Assembly: GCA_023381095.1 (NCBI GenBank) | Contig: JAMCTO010000035.1 | Span: forward strand, 1 to 11,287 | DNA: 11,287 nucleotides | Source: Bacillota bacterium | Lineage (GTDB): Bacteria; Bacillota; Sulfobacillia; Sulfobacillales; Sulfobacillaceae | Reading direction: 5' to 3' | The notes under the pieces: model-generated | The model's database searches: none | What the model was told of the DNA's origin: nothing | Seen by the model: only the letters and a program-made list of their open reading frames with translations | In this document: positions 1 to 7,227 of the stretch, piece after piece | Position numbering within the stretch: position 1 is the first letter of the stretch | Layout: each line of letters begins with the position of its first letter | Made by a program: the position numbers and the translations under genes

Positions 1-708
1 GCGGTGGCTGGACTGTATGGCGGCCCCACTGTGGTAAACAATGTGGAAACGATTTGCAACCTGCCGCCATTAGTCACCTATGGCCCCGAGTGGTACACCT
101 CTATGGGCACTGAAAAAAGCCCCGGACTAAAAATTATGTCAGTGAGCGGTCGGGTTCGACGGCCAGACAACTATGAAATCCCGCTGGCCACCCCCCTTCG
201 CACTTTAATTGAAGAATATGCAGGAGGTCTGTTGCCGGGCCGCACCGTTAAAGCCGTGATTCCTGGGGGCAGTTCCGTTCCTCTGTTGATGCCGGACCAA
301 CTCGATACCCCGTTGGATTACGAGTCCGTGATTAAGGCGGGCTCGATGCTAGGGTCGGGCGGTTGCATTGTGCTGGATGATCAAGTGTGCATCGTGGGCG
401 CCACGGCGCGGTTGGTCAAATTCTATCGCGAAGAGTCATGCGGCAAGTGTACCCCCTGTCGGGAGGGAACCTATTGGATGACCGACGTGTTGGACCGCAT
501 AGAACAGGGAATGGGTCAAAGCAGTGACTTGGACTTATTGTCAGATGTAGCAGACAATATTGCTGGCAAATGCTTCTGCCCCCTGGGCGACGCGTCGCTT
601 GGGGTTCTGGTAAGCGCCTTAAAGTATTTCCAGCACGAATTTGAGGCACACGTGGCGGGACACGGGTGTCCGATGGGAGCGAGGCTGTATGATACGGTTA
701 ACCATTGA
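1..708 (+). CDS. nuoF: NADH-quinone oxidoreductase subunit F (NuoF), C-terminal part, 5' truncated by window edge
   Basis: This is the C-terminal 235 codons of the NADH-binding subunit of complex I. The frame is open from base 1, and the opening residues (AVAGLYGGPTVVNNVET) match the middle of NuoF, so the FMN- and NADH-binding N-terminal half lies upstream of the window. The visible part includes the ubiquitin-like (SLBB) region with a PGGSS motif, then the C-terminal iron-sulfur domain. The N3 [4Fe-4S] ligands are the cysteines of SCGKCTPCREG (codons at 439, 448 and 457) and the cysteine of FCPLGD (codon at 577). In the complex NuoF oxidises NADH through FMN and passes electrons via N3 to NuoG in the peripheral arm facing the cytoplasm. 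The stop (706-708) lies 20 nt inside nuoG, so the two are probably translationally coupled. Identification is firm; only the start is missing. Confidence 0.96.
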   Translation, partial: AVAGLYGGPTVVNNVETICNLPPLVTYGPEWYTSMGTEKSPGLKIMSVSGRVRRPDNYEIPLATPLRTLIEEYAGGLLPGRTVKAVIPGGSSVPLLMPDQLDTPLDYESVIKAGSMLGSGGCIVLDDQVCIVGATARLVKFYREESCGKCTPCREGTYWMTDVLDRIEQGMGQSSDLDLLSDVADNIAGKCFCPLGDASLGVLVSALKYFQHEFEAHVAGHGCPMGARLYDTVNH

Positions 709-1372
709 CGGGCAGGAGGTTACGGTTCCGGAAGGAACCATGATCGTAGACGCCGCGGCAAAACTTGGGATCGATGTGCCCATTTATTGCTATCATCAAG
801 CGTTGGGCCCGCTTGGCGCCTGCCGTATGTGCTTAGTGGAAGTCGAGAAGATGCCCAAACTCGCCACGGCATGCACTACGGCGGTGGCTGACGGCATGGC
901 GGTGCACACCCAAGGGGCAGCGGTAGATAAAGGGCGAAAAGGTGTGCTGGAGTTTTTGTTGATTAATCATCCACTGGACTGCCCCGTATGTGATAAAGGC
1001 GGCGAATGCTACCTGCAAGACTATACGTTTGAATATGGTCCCGCAGGCGGCCGGTTTCAAGAGCCCAAAATTGAAAAAGTCAAGGATGGGCCGATTAATG
1101 ACTTCGTATTGATTGACCAGGAGCGATGTGTGCTCTGCCAGCGCTGCGTGCGGTTTATGCAGGAATATGTTGGTGAAGAGCAGCTACTTCTAGAGGGGCG
1201 TGGCGTGGAAACCGTAGTCACTACGGTGAATCACGTACCAGCTTCAAGCCAGTTTACCGGCAATGTCATCGATTTGTGCCCGGTAGGCGCATTGTTGTCG
1301 GCACCATATCATCATAAGGGACGGCCCTGGAACATTGAACGGGAGGAATCACGCGCCCTCATTGCCCGGTAG
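689..1372 (+). CDS. nuoG: NADH-quinone oxidoreductase subunit G (NuoG), N-terminal ferredoxin-like fragment ended by frameshift
   Basis: This 227-residue fragment is the electron-transfer head of NuoG. Ligands for three clusters are visible: N1b [2Fe-2S] at Cys34, Cys45, Cys48 and Cys62; N5 [4Fe-4S] at His94, Cys98, Cys101 and Cys107; N4 [4Fe-4S] at Cys147, Cys150, Cys153 and Cys197. The ATG at 689 was chosen because it gives the usual N-terminus (MIRLTIDGQEV), with GGGAG at 675-679 as ribosome binding site; in-frame codons upstream lie inside nuoF. The last six residues before TAG (RALIAR) do not belong to the family. The expected continuation, C-P-H-C-P-V-G-C, is present one frame away from 1357 onward. 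A missing base between 1354 and 1355 therefore explains the early stop. If that base is restored, nuoG is a single 771-codon gene (770 residues) ending at 3000, a normal length. As given, this product alone would lack the whole molybdopterin-fold domain. Confidence 0.93.
   Translation: MIRLTIDGQEVTVPEGTMIVDAAAKLGIDVPIYCYHQALGPLGACRMCLVEVEKMPKLATACTTAVADGMAVHTQGAAVDKGRKGVLEFLLINHPLDCPVCDKGGECYLQDYTFEYGPAGGRFQEPKIEKVKDGPINDFVLIDQERCVLCQRCVRFMQEYVGEEQLLLEGRGVETVVTTVNHVPASSQFTGNVIDLCPVGALLSAPYHHKGRPWNIEREESRALIAR
1339..1372 (+). other. Apparent -1 nt frameshift within nuoG (between 1354 and 1355)
   Basis: The two nuoG frames overlap here: the downstream frame opens after a TGA at 1336-1338, and the upstream frame closes at TAG 1370-1372. 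Reading CGC(1352-1354), then one added base before GC(1355-1356), then CCT CAT TGC CCG GTA GGC TGT, gives R-x-P-H-C-P-V-G-C. If the added base is T, the codon is TGC and the full N7 motif C-x2-C-x3-C is restored. The two frames then join at exactly the conserved spacing. No classical X-XXY-YYZ slippery heptamer is present in the overlap, and a ribosomal slip could not regenerate the missing cysteine. A deletion or sequencing error therefore fits better than programmed frameshifting. Confidence 0.85.
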
Positions 1373-1407
1373 GCTGTACTAGTAAAATTACCGCCCGGGA
1401 AGGCCAT

Positions 1408-3000
1408 GTGATTCGTATGGAAGGGCGTCCAATACCGGATCGTGAATGGGGCTGGCTTTGTGATCGCGGGCGTTTTGGATATGACTTTGGGTATCATCCG
1501 GACCGTCTCCTAAGTTCTTTGGTACATGGCTCGGAAACAACAGCTGCTCAGGCTACCCGGCAAGTGGCCGAGTGGCTCAAAACGGTTATCGAGAAATATG
1601 GCGGGCAATCCATCGGGATTATTGTTGGAGGCACCCATACCACGGAAGAAGCGTATCAGTTGCATCGGTTTGCCGACGAGGTGATTGGGACGGATGCTTT
1701 GGCTATCAGCCGATCAGAGACTGGATATTTGCCCCGCGGCCTCAACGGAACCTTTGACGACATCAAATCTGCCGACACGGTGGTGCTGTTGGGATCAGAT
1801 CCTTACGACACGGTTCCCGTAGTGCATCTTAAATTACGCGACCGCCTATTGCATTATCCGGCTCTGCGAGTCATTGGGGTGGGTCCGACGGTGTTGACGC
1901 GCGATACCTTGCCCGGCCAAGATGTCTTGGTTAGGCCGCAACAGGGGGCTGCGGTGATGGCGTTGGCTCTAGCTGCAAACCGTTCCGATGACGAACGGGT
2001 GATGACCTTAGTTCAACATTTGGCGGGATTTGAGCCACCCAGAATCTCAACACAAACCTTGAAGCAGCTAGGTACTCATCTTTTAGAGGCGGACCATCTG
2101 GTATTGCTATGGGACGGCAAAGAAGCTGACATGGCCCAGGTTCTGGCAGTATTAGCCATGCTGCGAGAAAAGCCAACGCGGGTGTTACCGACGTTTGGTC
2201 CTGCCAATTGGCGGGGATTCGAACGAGCCGGATTTTCTGCACAATTTGATGAGCTGACCCGCCTTTTGCAAAGGGCGCGTGACGGTGAGATCAAGATGTT
2301 GATGGTGTTTGGGTCTGATCTGCTTCGTGAATATCCCAAGCGGCAGTTAGTCGAGGAGGCATTTAACCAGGTGGAACACCTGGTGGTGGAAAGCCTGCTG
2401 CCACCGGAGGGACTTAGCCATGTGGATGCCTTATTGCCCGGCGCGGGGTGGGCTGAAGTGTATGGAACCTATATCAACATGGAAGGCCGGATTCAAGTGG
2501 CCATGGCTGTGGTGCAGCCCCCGGGCCAGGCGCGCCCAGTCAAAACCTATCTGACGACTTGGGCCCATCACCTGATGAAGACGCTGAATGTTGAAGACGA
2601 CTGGGATCCATTTGATGATGACAGTGGAGACTTGCTGCCACCGCAGCCGATTGACCAAGAGGTGCATCCCGTGTTACGGCCTGAGGAATCCGGTGCCGAT
2701 TTGGTGCTGATCACAGGGTCTCTGATTTGGGAATCGGGACTGCCGTCAGAAATATTGGCACCGAGGCTCCCGGAATTTCCCGGTAGAATCAATGATCAGG
2801 ACGCTCAGCGACTTGGGTTGCCGATGCATGCGTGCCATGTCTTGGTGAGTCAGGACAGTGAAAGCATTGTGGCCGCGGTTACTCCAGATCCAAGGGTTCC
2901 GCGGGGAATTTTATGGCTGCCGCAGGGCGCTTTTGGTACCAATCACTTACACGACGGGCCGGTAACTGCTCAGGTGGTTCATGAGGAGGTTACGGCATGA
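1408..3000 (+). CDS. nuoG: NuoG, C-terminal molybdopterin-oxidoreductase-like domain, separated from its N-terminus by frameshift
   Basis: This is the large C-terminal part of NuoG, related to molybdopterin oxidoreductases but structural in complex I. Homology begins before the GTG at 1408: the same frame is open from 1339, and from 1357 encodes PHCPVGC, continuous with the family. Three of the four N7 [4Fe-4S] cysteines are present (codons at 1363, 1375 and 1459; the last two separated by 27 residues as in other N7-type NuoG). The first should be at about 1354 but is destroyed by the apparent 1-nt deletion. The C-terminal domain has the usual late motif DALLPGAGWAEVYGTY followed by NMEGR. 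GTG 1408 has only a weak purine stretch (GGGAAGG, 1397-1403) and is probably not a natural start. The gene ends in an ATGA overlap with nuoH. Most likely this is half of one gene broken by an indel or sequence error, rather than a genuinely split subunit. Confidence 0.85.
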   Translation: MIRMEGRPIPDREWGWLCDRGRFGYDFGYHPDRLLSSLVHGSETTAAQATRQVAEWLKTVIEKYGGQSIGIIVGGTHTTEEAYQLHRFADEVIGTDALAISRSETGYLPRGLNGTFDDIKSADTVVLLGSDPYDTVPVVHLKLRDRLLHYPALRVIGVGPTVLTRDTLPGQDVLVRPQQGAAVMALALAANRSDDERVMTLVQHLAGFEPPRISTQTLKQLGTHLLEADHLVLLWDGKEADMAQVLAVLAMLREKPTRVLPTFGPANWRGFERAGFSAQFDELTRLLQRARDGEIKMLMVFGSDLLREYPKRQLVEEAFNQVEHLVVESLLPPEGLSHVDALLPGAGWAEVYGTYINMEGRIQVAMAVVQPPGQARPVKTYLTTWAHHLMKTLNVEDDWDPFDDDSGDLLPPQPIDQEVHPVLRPEESGADLVLITGSLIWESGLPSEILAPRLPEFPGRINDQDAQRLGLPMHACHVLVSQDSESIVAAVTPDPRVPRGILWLPQGAFGTNHLHDGPVTAQVVHEEVTA

Positions 3001-3983
3001 TTCAATTTATCCTTTTGATTGTCAAAGTCATCTTGTTGCTGCTGATTTTAATGGGTGGATTTGCCTACACCATGCTGGCGGAACGGCGCTTCTTGGGATT
3101 TTTCCAACTCCGGTTGGGACCAAACCGGGTGGGACCGTGGGGCCTTTTTCAGCCGTTGGCCGATGCGGTCAAGATGATGTTAAAAGAAGATCTGATGCCG
3201 TTGCAAGCGGATCCCGTGGTATATCGTCTGGCTCCGGTATTTTCTTTGTTGGCGGCTTTGTCGGTGGACGCGGTAATTCCCTTTGGGGCTCCCATTCACA
3301 TTTTTGGGCAAACAGTCAGCCTGGATATTGCCAATCCCGGTATCGGACTCCTCATAGCTTTCGCATTTAGCTCACTCGGAATCTACGGCATTGTGCTGGG
3401 CGGATGGGCCTCGCAAAACAAATATTCGTTGCTGGGGGGTATTCGTGCGTCGGCGCAAATGATTTCCTACGAGTTGGCCATGGGATTATCGGTTTTGGGG
3501 GTTCTCATGATGGCAGGCACGGCCAATTTAGAAAGTATTGTGCTGGCGCAGAGAGCGCAAGGGTGGTTTTTCTTGCCCCAGATCATCCCGTTCTTGATTT
3601 ACTTCACCACGGCTATAGCGGAAACGAACCGCACCCCATTTGACTTGCCGGAAGCGGAGTCAGAGTTGGTTGCAGGATACCACACCGAATATTCGGGGAT
3701 CCGGTTTGCGATGTTTGTCATGGCCGAGTACATCAATATGATGACGGTCAGCGGCTTGGCGGTTACGTTATTTTTTGGTGGTTGGCTGGGGCCCAGCTTT
3801 TTGCCGCCAATCATTTGGTTCTTCATTAAAATGGCCATTGTGATATTTGTTTTCATTTGGATCCGCGCTACTTTTCCCCGATTTCGCTATGACAAACTGA
3901 TGTCGTTTGGGTGGAAAGTCCTGTTGCCCGTCTCATTTGTTTACTTTCTGGGAACGGCGGCATTTGTCAGCGGAATACTGTAG
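2997..3983 (+). CDS. nuoH: NADH-quinone oxidoreductase subunit H (NuoH), quinone-site membrane subunit
   Basis: This 328-residue membrane protein joins the peripheral and membrane arms of complex I and forms much of the quinone chamber. Family hallmarks are clear. The first is the N-terminal AERRFLGFFQLRLGPNRVGP block followed by QPLADAVKMMLKED. The second is the acidic cytoplasmic loop starting at Glu209 (ETNRTPFDLPEAESELVAGY), followed by HTEYSG, whose glutamates line the route between quinone and proton channels. The length is normal and the helices are strongly hydrophobic throughout. The start ATG overlaps the nuoG stop as ATGA, with a strong AGGAGGT at 2984-2990 and 6 nt spacing, so translation does not have to depend on nuoG being read through. 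Nothing unusual was seen in the conserved residues. A 27-nt gap separates it from nuoI. Confidence 0.97.
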   Translation: MIQFILLIVKVILLLLILMGGFAYTMLAERRFLGFFQLRLGPNRVGPWGLFQPLADAVKMMLKEDLMPLQADPVVYRLAPVFSLLAALSVDAVIPFGAPIHIFGQTVSLDIANPGIGLLIAFAFSSLGIYGIVLGGWASQNKYSLLGGIRASAQMISYELAMGLSVLGVLMMAGTANLESIVLAQRAQGWFFLPQIIPFLIYFTTAIAETNRTPFDLPEAESELVAGYHTEYSGIRFAMFVMAEYINMMTVSGLAVTLFFGGWLGPSFLPPIIWFFIKMAIVIFVFIWIRATFPRFRYDKLMSFGWKVLLPVSFVYFLGTAAFVSGIL

Positions 3984-3995
3984 TTTGCTTGTGAA

Positions 3996-4001
3996 GGGAG
4001 G
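3996..4001 (+). promoter_or_regulatory. Ribosome binding site of nuoI (GGGAGG)
   Basis: GGGAGG at 3996-4001 decides the nuoI start. It abuts the upstream ATG at 4002 with no spacer, which is too close for initiation, but lies 9 nt before the ATG at 4011. The second ATG is therefore the likely start. Confidence 0.7.
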
Positions 4002-4010
4002 ATGCTGGTC

Positions 4011-4448
4011 ATGCTAGATGGCGTAAAGGCCATGACTAAAGGGCTTGGGGTGACTTTTAAGGCGCTGTTTGAACCACGGGACACCATTGCCTATCCGGAA
4101 AAACGCCGCGAATATTCTCCGCGTTTTAGGGGGAAGCACATGTTGGCCAAAGACTCCGATGGCCATGAGTTATGTGTAGGCTGTGGTCTATGTGAGGCTG
4201 TGTGTCCGGCCCACGCTATTCGGGTGGTTGCGGCCTCAGCTCCGGAGGGGCAGCCCATTTCGTGGACCAACCGTTATTCGGTGGATTATGAGGTGGACTT
4301 GATTCGTTGCATTTTTTGCGGGATGTGCGAAGAAGCGTGTCCCACCAATGCGGTGCGGCTTACTCCATTTAACGAATTAGCCGCATCGGACCGTCTTGAT
4401 ATGATTGCGGACAAAGAAGAACTGTTGCACCCACCGGTAAGGAAATGA
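4011..4448 (+). CDS. nuoI: NADH-quinone oxidoreductase subunit I (NuoI), 2x[4Fe-4S] ferredoxin-type
   Basis: NuoI carries the last two tetranuclear clusters (N6a and N6b) that bring electrons to N2 and the quinone site. Two ferredoxin motifs are visible, CVGCGLCEAVCP (Cys55, 58, 61, 65) and CIFCGMCEEACP (Cys100, 103, 106, 110). In each the fourth cysteine completes the other cluster, as in bacterial ferredoxins. The short N-terminal stretch ahead of FRGKH is the membrane-surface segment usual in the family. The start at 4011 gives 145 residues; the in-frame ATG at 4002 would add three residues but sits directly against the ribosome binding site. The gene lies 27 nt after nuoH and 13 nt before nuoJ, in the standard nuo order. 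All ligands are intact, and it should be functional. Confidence 0.96.
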   Translation: MLDGVKAMTKGLGVTFKALFEPRDTIAYPEKRREYSPRFRGKHMLAKDSDGHELCVGCGLCEAVCPAHAIRVVAASAPEGQPISWTNRYSVDYEVDLIRCIFCGMCEEACPTNAVRLTPFNELAASDRLDMIADKEELLHPPVRK

Positions 4449-4461
4449 GGGACTGGGCGAG

Positions 4462-4992
4462 ATGATTCCGTTTATTATCTTGGCGGTGATAGCCATCGCC
4501 GGGGCGTTGGGCGTGATATTAGGGCGACAGCCAGTGCACAGTGCACTGGCGCTAGTCGGGAATATTTTAGCTTTGGCAGTGCTGTATCTGCTATTATCGG
4601 CAGAGTTTCTGGCGGTGGCCCAGGTTATTGTCTATGCCGGAGCCATTATGGTGCTGTTCTTGTTTGTGGTTACGTTGCTAACGGCGGGCAAAGAAGAGGG
4701 TGAACCCCCGGAGGAATTGGGGGGCCAACGTTGGTGGGCTGGCATTTTTGCCATCGGGGTGGGTGTTGTTTTAGCTGTATTGGCAATTACGCATCCAGGT
4801 TCTGCGGTCAATACCGGGATTCCTTCCAATTTTGGCACCATCGATGGATTGGGACATTTGTTGTGGGGCCCTGATTTTCTGTATCTAATGGCAGTGGCCA
4901 TTATGTTGCTCACTGCCGCGGTAGGGATACTAGTGCTTAATCGGCCAATGAAACGGCCGCGGGTTAGCCGCCCCGGGAGGCGAGAGTCATGA
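4462..4992 (+). CDS. nuoJ: NADH-quinone oxidoreductase subunit J (NuoJ)
   Basis: This 176-residue hydrophobic subunit of the membrane arm packs between NuoH, NuoK and NuoN (ND6 in mitochondria). The diagnostic part is the conserved run of early helices, which includes GRQPVHSALALVGN, AEFLAVAQVIVYAGAIMVLF and the following LFVVTLL. The glycine-containing helix corresponds to the TM3 segment known to switch conformation between states of complex I. A soluble loop (residues about 75-85, EEGEPPEELGG) and a basic C-terminus (RPMKRPRVSRPGRR) are lineage-variable. GAGGGA at 4447-4452 is a suitable ribosome binding site 9 nt upstream of the ATG. The gene ends in a 4-nt ATGA overlap with nuoK, indicating coupled translation. 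Nothing in the conserved core looks abnormal. Confidence 0.95.
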   Translation: MIPFIILAVIAIAGALGVILGRQPVHSALALVGNILALAVLYLLLSAEFLAVAQVIVYAGAIMVLFLFVVTLLTAGKEEGEPPEELGGQRWWAGIFAIGVGVVLAVLAITHPGSAVNTGIPSNFGTIDGLGHLLWGPDFLYLMAVAIMLLTAAVGILVLNRPMKRPRVSRPGRRES

Positions 4993-5291
4993 TACCAATA
5001 AACTTTGTGGTCGGACTGGCAGCGATTATCTTTGCCATTGGTGCTATAGGGGTCATGGCGCGGCGCAATCCTCTGATTATGTTTATGTCCGCTGAGATGA
5101 TGTGGAATTCAGCGGCGCTTGCGTTCATTGCCTTTGCGCGGCAGTGGCATTCCATGTCTGGGCAGGTCATGGCTTTTTTGATTGTTGGCACGGCAGCGGC
5201 CGAGGTAGGAATTGGCTTGGCCATTATCGTGACCGTATATCATCGACGACACCGTCTCGATATCGACGAGATATCGGGAATGAAGGGTTAA
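4989..5291 (+). CDS. nuoK: NADH-quinone oxidoreductase subunit K (NuoK)
   Basis: This 100-residue, three-helix membrane subunit (ND4L in mitochondria) is related to MrpC of Mrp antiporters. Its two buried carboxylates, essential for energy coupling, are both present: Glu36 in MSAEMMWN and Glu72 in TAAAEVGIGLAI, at the same residue numbers as in Escherichia coli NuoK. The motif ARRNPLIMFMSAE and the C-terminal DIDEISGMKG tail are typical. The helix after Glu36 reads MMWNSAALAF where LMLNAVNLNF is more usual; the conserved Asn40 is kept. GGGAGG at 4975-4980 with 8 nt spacing supports the ATG that overlaps the nuoJ stop. A 36-nt gap follows before nuoL. Confidence 0.95.
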   Translation: MIPINFVVGLAAIIFAIGAIGVMARRNPLIMFMSAEMMWNSAALAFIAFARQWHSMSGQVMAFLIVGTAAAEVGIGLAIIVTVYHRRHRLDIDEISGMKG

Positions 5292-5327
5292 GGCGGGTAT
5301 CAGATGAGAAGAAGGAGCGTTTAAGGC

Positions 5328-7196
5328 ATGCAACTTCTGGTTGAGATTTTGCTGTTGCCCATTATCGGCGCAGTTACCATCACCACGTTTAAGGGACTCA
5401 TGCCCAAAAAGCTTCCGGGCATTTGGGCCAGTGTACTGGTCGGCATCAGCTTTTTGCTCAGCATTATGGCCGACATGCATTTGGGCCAATTGGCGGCTAG
5501 TCACCGCATAGTGACTGGCACCCTGTGGACGTGGATTAGCGGGTTCGGCCCTTCCATCGGTTTTAGATTGTACTTGGACCCTTTGGCAGGCATATGGCTG
5601 TTGGTGATCACCGGAGTCGGGATGTTGATCCATATCTACTCTATTGGATACATGCACGACGATCCGGGGGAAGCCCGCTATTTTTCCTATTTAAATTTCT
5701 TTATTTTCGCCATGTTGCTATTGGTATTGGCGGGAAACCTGATTGTGCTCCTGATTGGCTGGGCGCTTGTGGGTTTAGCGTCGTACTTCTTGATTGGCTT
5801 TTGGTACCAGCGTCCCTCTGCGGTACGTGCGGCAAAAAAGGCCTTTGTGATGAACACCGTGGGCGATGTTGGCATCCTGTTGGGCCTAGCTCTCTTATAT
5901 TTTCGTTATCACTCGGTTGGCTACGTGCATCTATTTGCCATCTTCGCACACGCGGCGCCTGGCAGCGCATTTTTCGAGTGGACCGCATTTTTGCTCTATG
6001 TCGGTGCTATGGCCAAGTCTGCCCAGTTCCCGTTACATATGTGGCTGGCCGACGCGATGGAAGGTCCCACGCCGGTTTCTGCTTTAATTCACGCCGCCAC
6101 CATGGTGACGGCTGGGGTGTATTTGATGGCCAGGCTGTACCCCTTATTGCGTCTGGCACCTGATGTGCATTATCTTGTAGGGGCAATCGGTGCTTTTACC
6201 GCTATTTTTGCCGCCAGTATTGCGATATTTCAACAAGATATTAAAAAGGTACTGGCGTATTCTACCCTGAGTCAATTGGGATACATGTTCCTAGCCATTG
6301 GGGTGGGGGGATTTATGGCTGGGGTGTTTCATTTTATGACCCATGCGTTTTTCAAGGCGTTGCTCTTTTTGGCGGCTGGCAGCGTCATTCACGCTTTGCA
6401 AGGCGAGCAGGATCTGAGCCACATGGGTGGCCTAGTCAAGAAAATGCCGTGGACGACGTTTGCATTCTTGGCGGGCACATTAGCGATTTCCGGCATTCCT
6501 CCGTTTTCTGGGTATTTCAGCAAAGAAGCGATTCTCGGGCAAGCGTATAATTCAGGGCACTGGTTATTATGGGCAATCGGCGTGTTAACGGCAGGCTTGA
6601 CCGCGTTTTACATGTTCCGGCTCTTTTTCCTGACGTTTTTTGGATCTCCGCGCGACGCTCACCTCTATGAGCATGCTCACGAGGCACCATGGGTAATGAC
6701 GGTTCCCGTAGTAATTTTAGGGGTGTTGGCCACTATCGGAGGATTTTTCCAAGGGTGGCTGGGCCACTGGTTGGCACCCACTTTTAACGCATATCCCGGG
6801 GCCAGTCATGCAGCTTTCGAATCCGGACCGCTGTTCGGCACCCTGATTACCGTCGGCTTAGCGGTCGTCGCCATCATCTTGGCTTATTGGCTGTTTCTTC
6901 GAAAAAAGGCGGCCCCGCGAGCCGGTATTGCGCATGGATTTGGGCGTCATGCCTATCAAGCGTGGGATATGGATGCGGTATGGACTTGGATTGCGGTGAA
7001 TCCGTTTAAGACCATTGGCGATTGGGGTCGTCCCGTGGAACAAGGCATTTTGTCGTTTATCAATGGAGTGGCGTCGGCCGTTTGGCTTTGGGCCACAGAT
7101 TTGCGTCCGCTTCAGACCGGTTATGTGAGACGGTACGCGTTGTCGATTATGGTGGGATTGGGAGCATTATTGGCCTACTACCTAATCCGGGTGTGA
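5328..7196 (+). CDS. nuoL: NADH-quinone oxidoreductase subunit L (NuoL), antiporter-like subunit with altered channel residues
   Basis: NuoL is the distal antiporter-like subunit of complex I (ND5, related to MrpA). At 622 residues it is a normal length. Its C-terminus has the long lateral amphipathic helix and final anchor segment (RPLQTGYVRRYALSIMVG). Channel residues that are intact include Asp180, Lys230 in MAKSAQFPLHMWL, the His of ALIHAATMV, and Lys399 in GYFSKEAIL. Two usually conserved positions are changed. The helix-5 motif normally GWE-x-VG reads GWALVG, so the glutamate equivalent to E. coli Glu144 is Ala146 (codon GCG at 5763). The NR-x-GD motif reads NTVGD, so the arginine equivalent to Arg175 is Thr177 (codon at 5856). 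Both positions keep the family spacing of 31 residues. The rest of the protein aligns smoothly, so a local frameshift is not the cause. GAAGGAG at 5311-5317 is the ribosome binding site. Confidence 0.95.
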   Translation: MQLLVEILLLPIIGAVTITTFKGLMPKKLPGIWASVLVGISFLLSIMADMHLGQLAASHRIVTGTLWTWISGFGPSIGFRLYLDPLAGIWLLVITGVGMLIHIYSIGYMHDDPGEARYFSYLNFFIFAMLLLVLAGNLIVLLIGWALVGLASYFLIGFWYQRPSAVRAAKKAFVMNTVGDVGILLGLALLYFRYHSVGYVHLFAIFAHAAPGSAFFEWTAFLLYVGAMAKSAQFPLHMWLADAMEGPTPVSALIHAATMVTAGVYLMARLYPLLRLAPDVHYLVGAIGAFTAIFAASIAIFQQDIKKVLAYSTLSQLGYMFLAIGVGGFMAGVFHFMTHAFFKALLFLAAGSVIHALQGEQDLSHMGGLVKKMPWTTFAFLAGTLAISGIPPFSGYFSKEAILGQAYNSGHWLLWAIGVLTAGLTAFYMFRLFFLTFFGSPRDAHLYEHAHEAPWVMTVPVVILGVLATIGGFFQGWLGHWLAPTFNAYPGASHAAFESGPLFGTLITVGLAVVAIILAYWLFLRKKAAPRAGIAHGFGRHAYQAWDMDAVWTWIAVNPFKTIGDWGRPVEQGILSFINGVASAVWLWATDLRPLQTGYVRRYALSIMVGLGALLAYYLIRV

Positions 7197-7227
7197 GCCG
7201 TTCACATAACGTAGAGGAGGCTTTGGC

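Noticed and set aside
1339..1372. Programmed -1 ribosomal frameshifting in nuoG
   Set aside because: There is no slippery heptamer in the 34-nt overlap, and slipping would not restore the first N7 cysteine, whereas one added T restores everything.
1408..3000. A separate molybdopterin oxidoreductase gene starting at GTG 1408
   Set aside because: Family sequence, including two N7 cysteines, begins upstream of 1408 in the same frame, and the ribosome binding site is weak. It is the second half of nuoG.
4002..4010. nuoI start at ATG 4002
   Set aside because: The ribosome binding site GGGAGG ends at 4001, directly against this codon; the ATG at 4011 has proper spacing.
5109..5657. 182-codon open frame on the minus strand
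   Set aside because: It lies opposite nuoK and nuoL, has no recognisable domain, and is rich in polar residues as expected from antisense of membrane-protein codons.
5594..6163. 189-codon open frame on the plus strand inside nuoL
   Set aside because: It is out of frame with the conserved NuoL sequence across its whole length and resembles no family.
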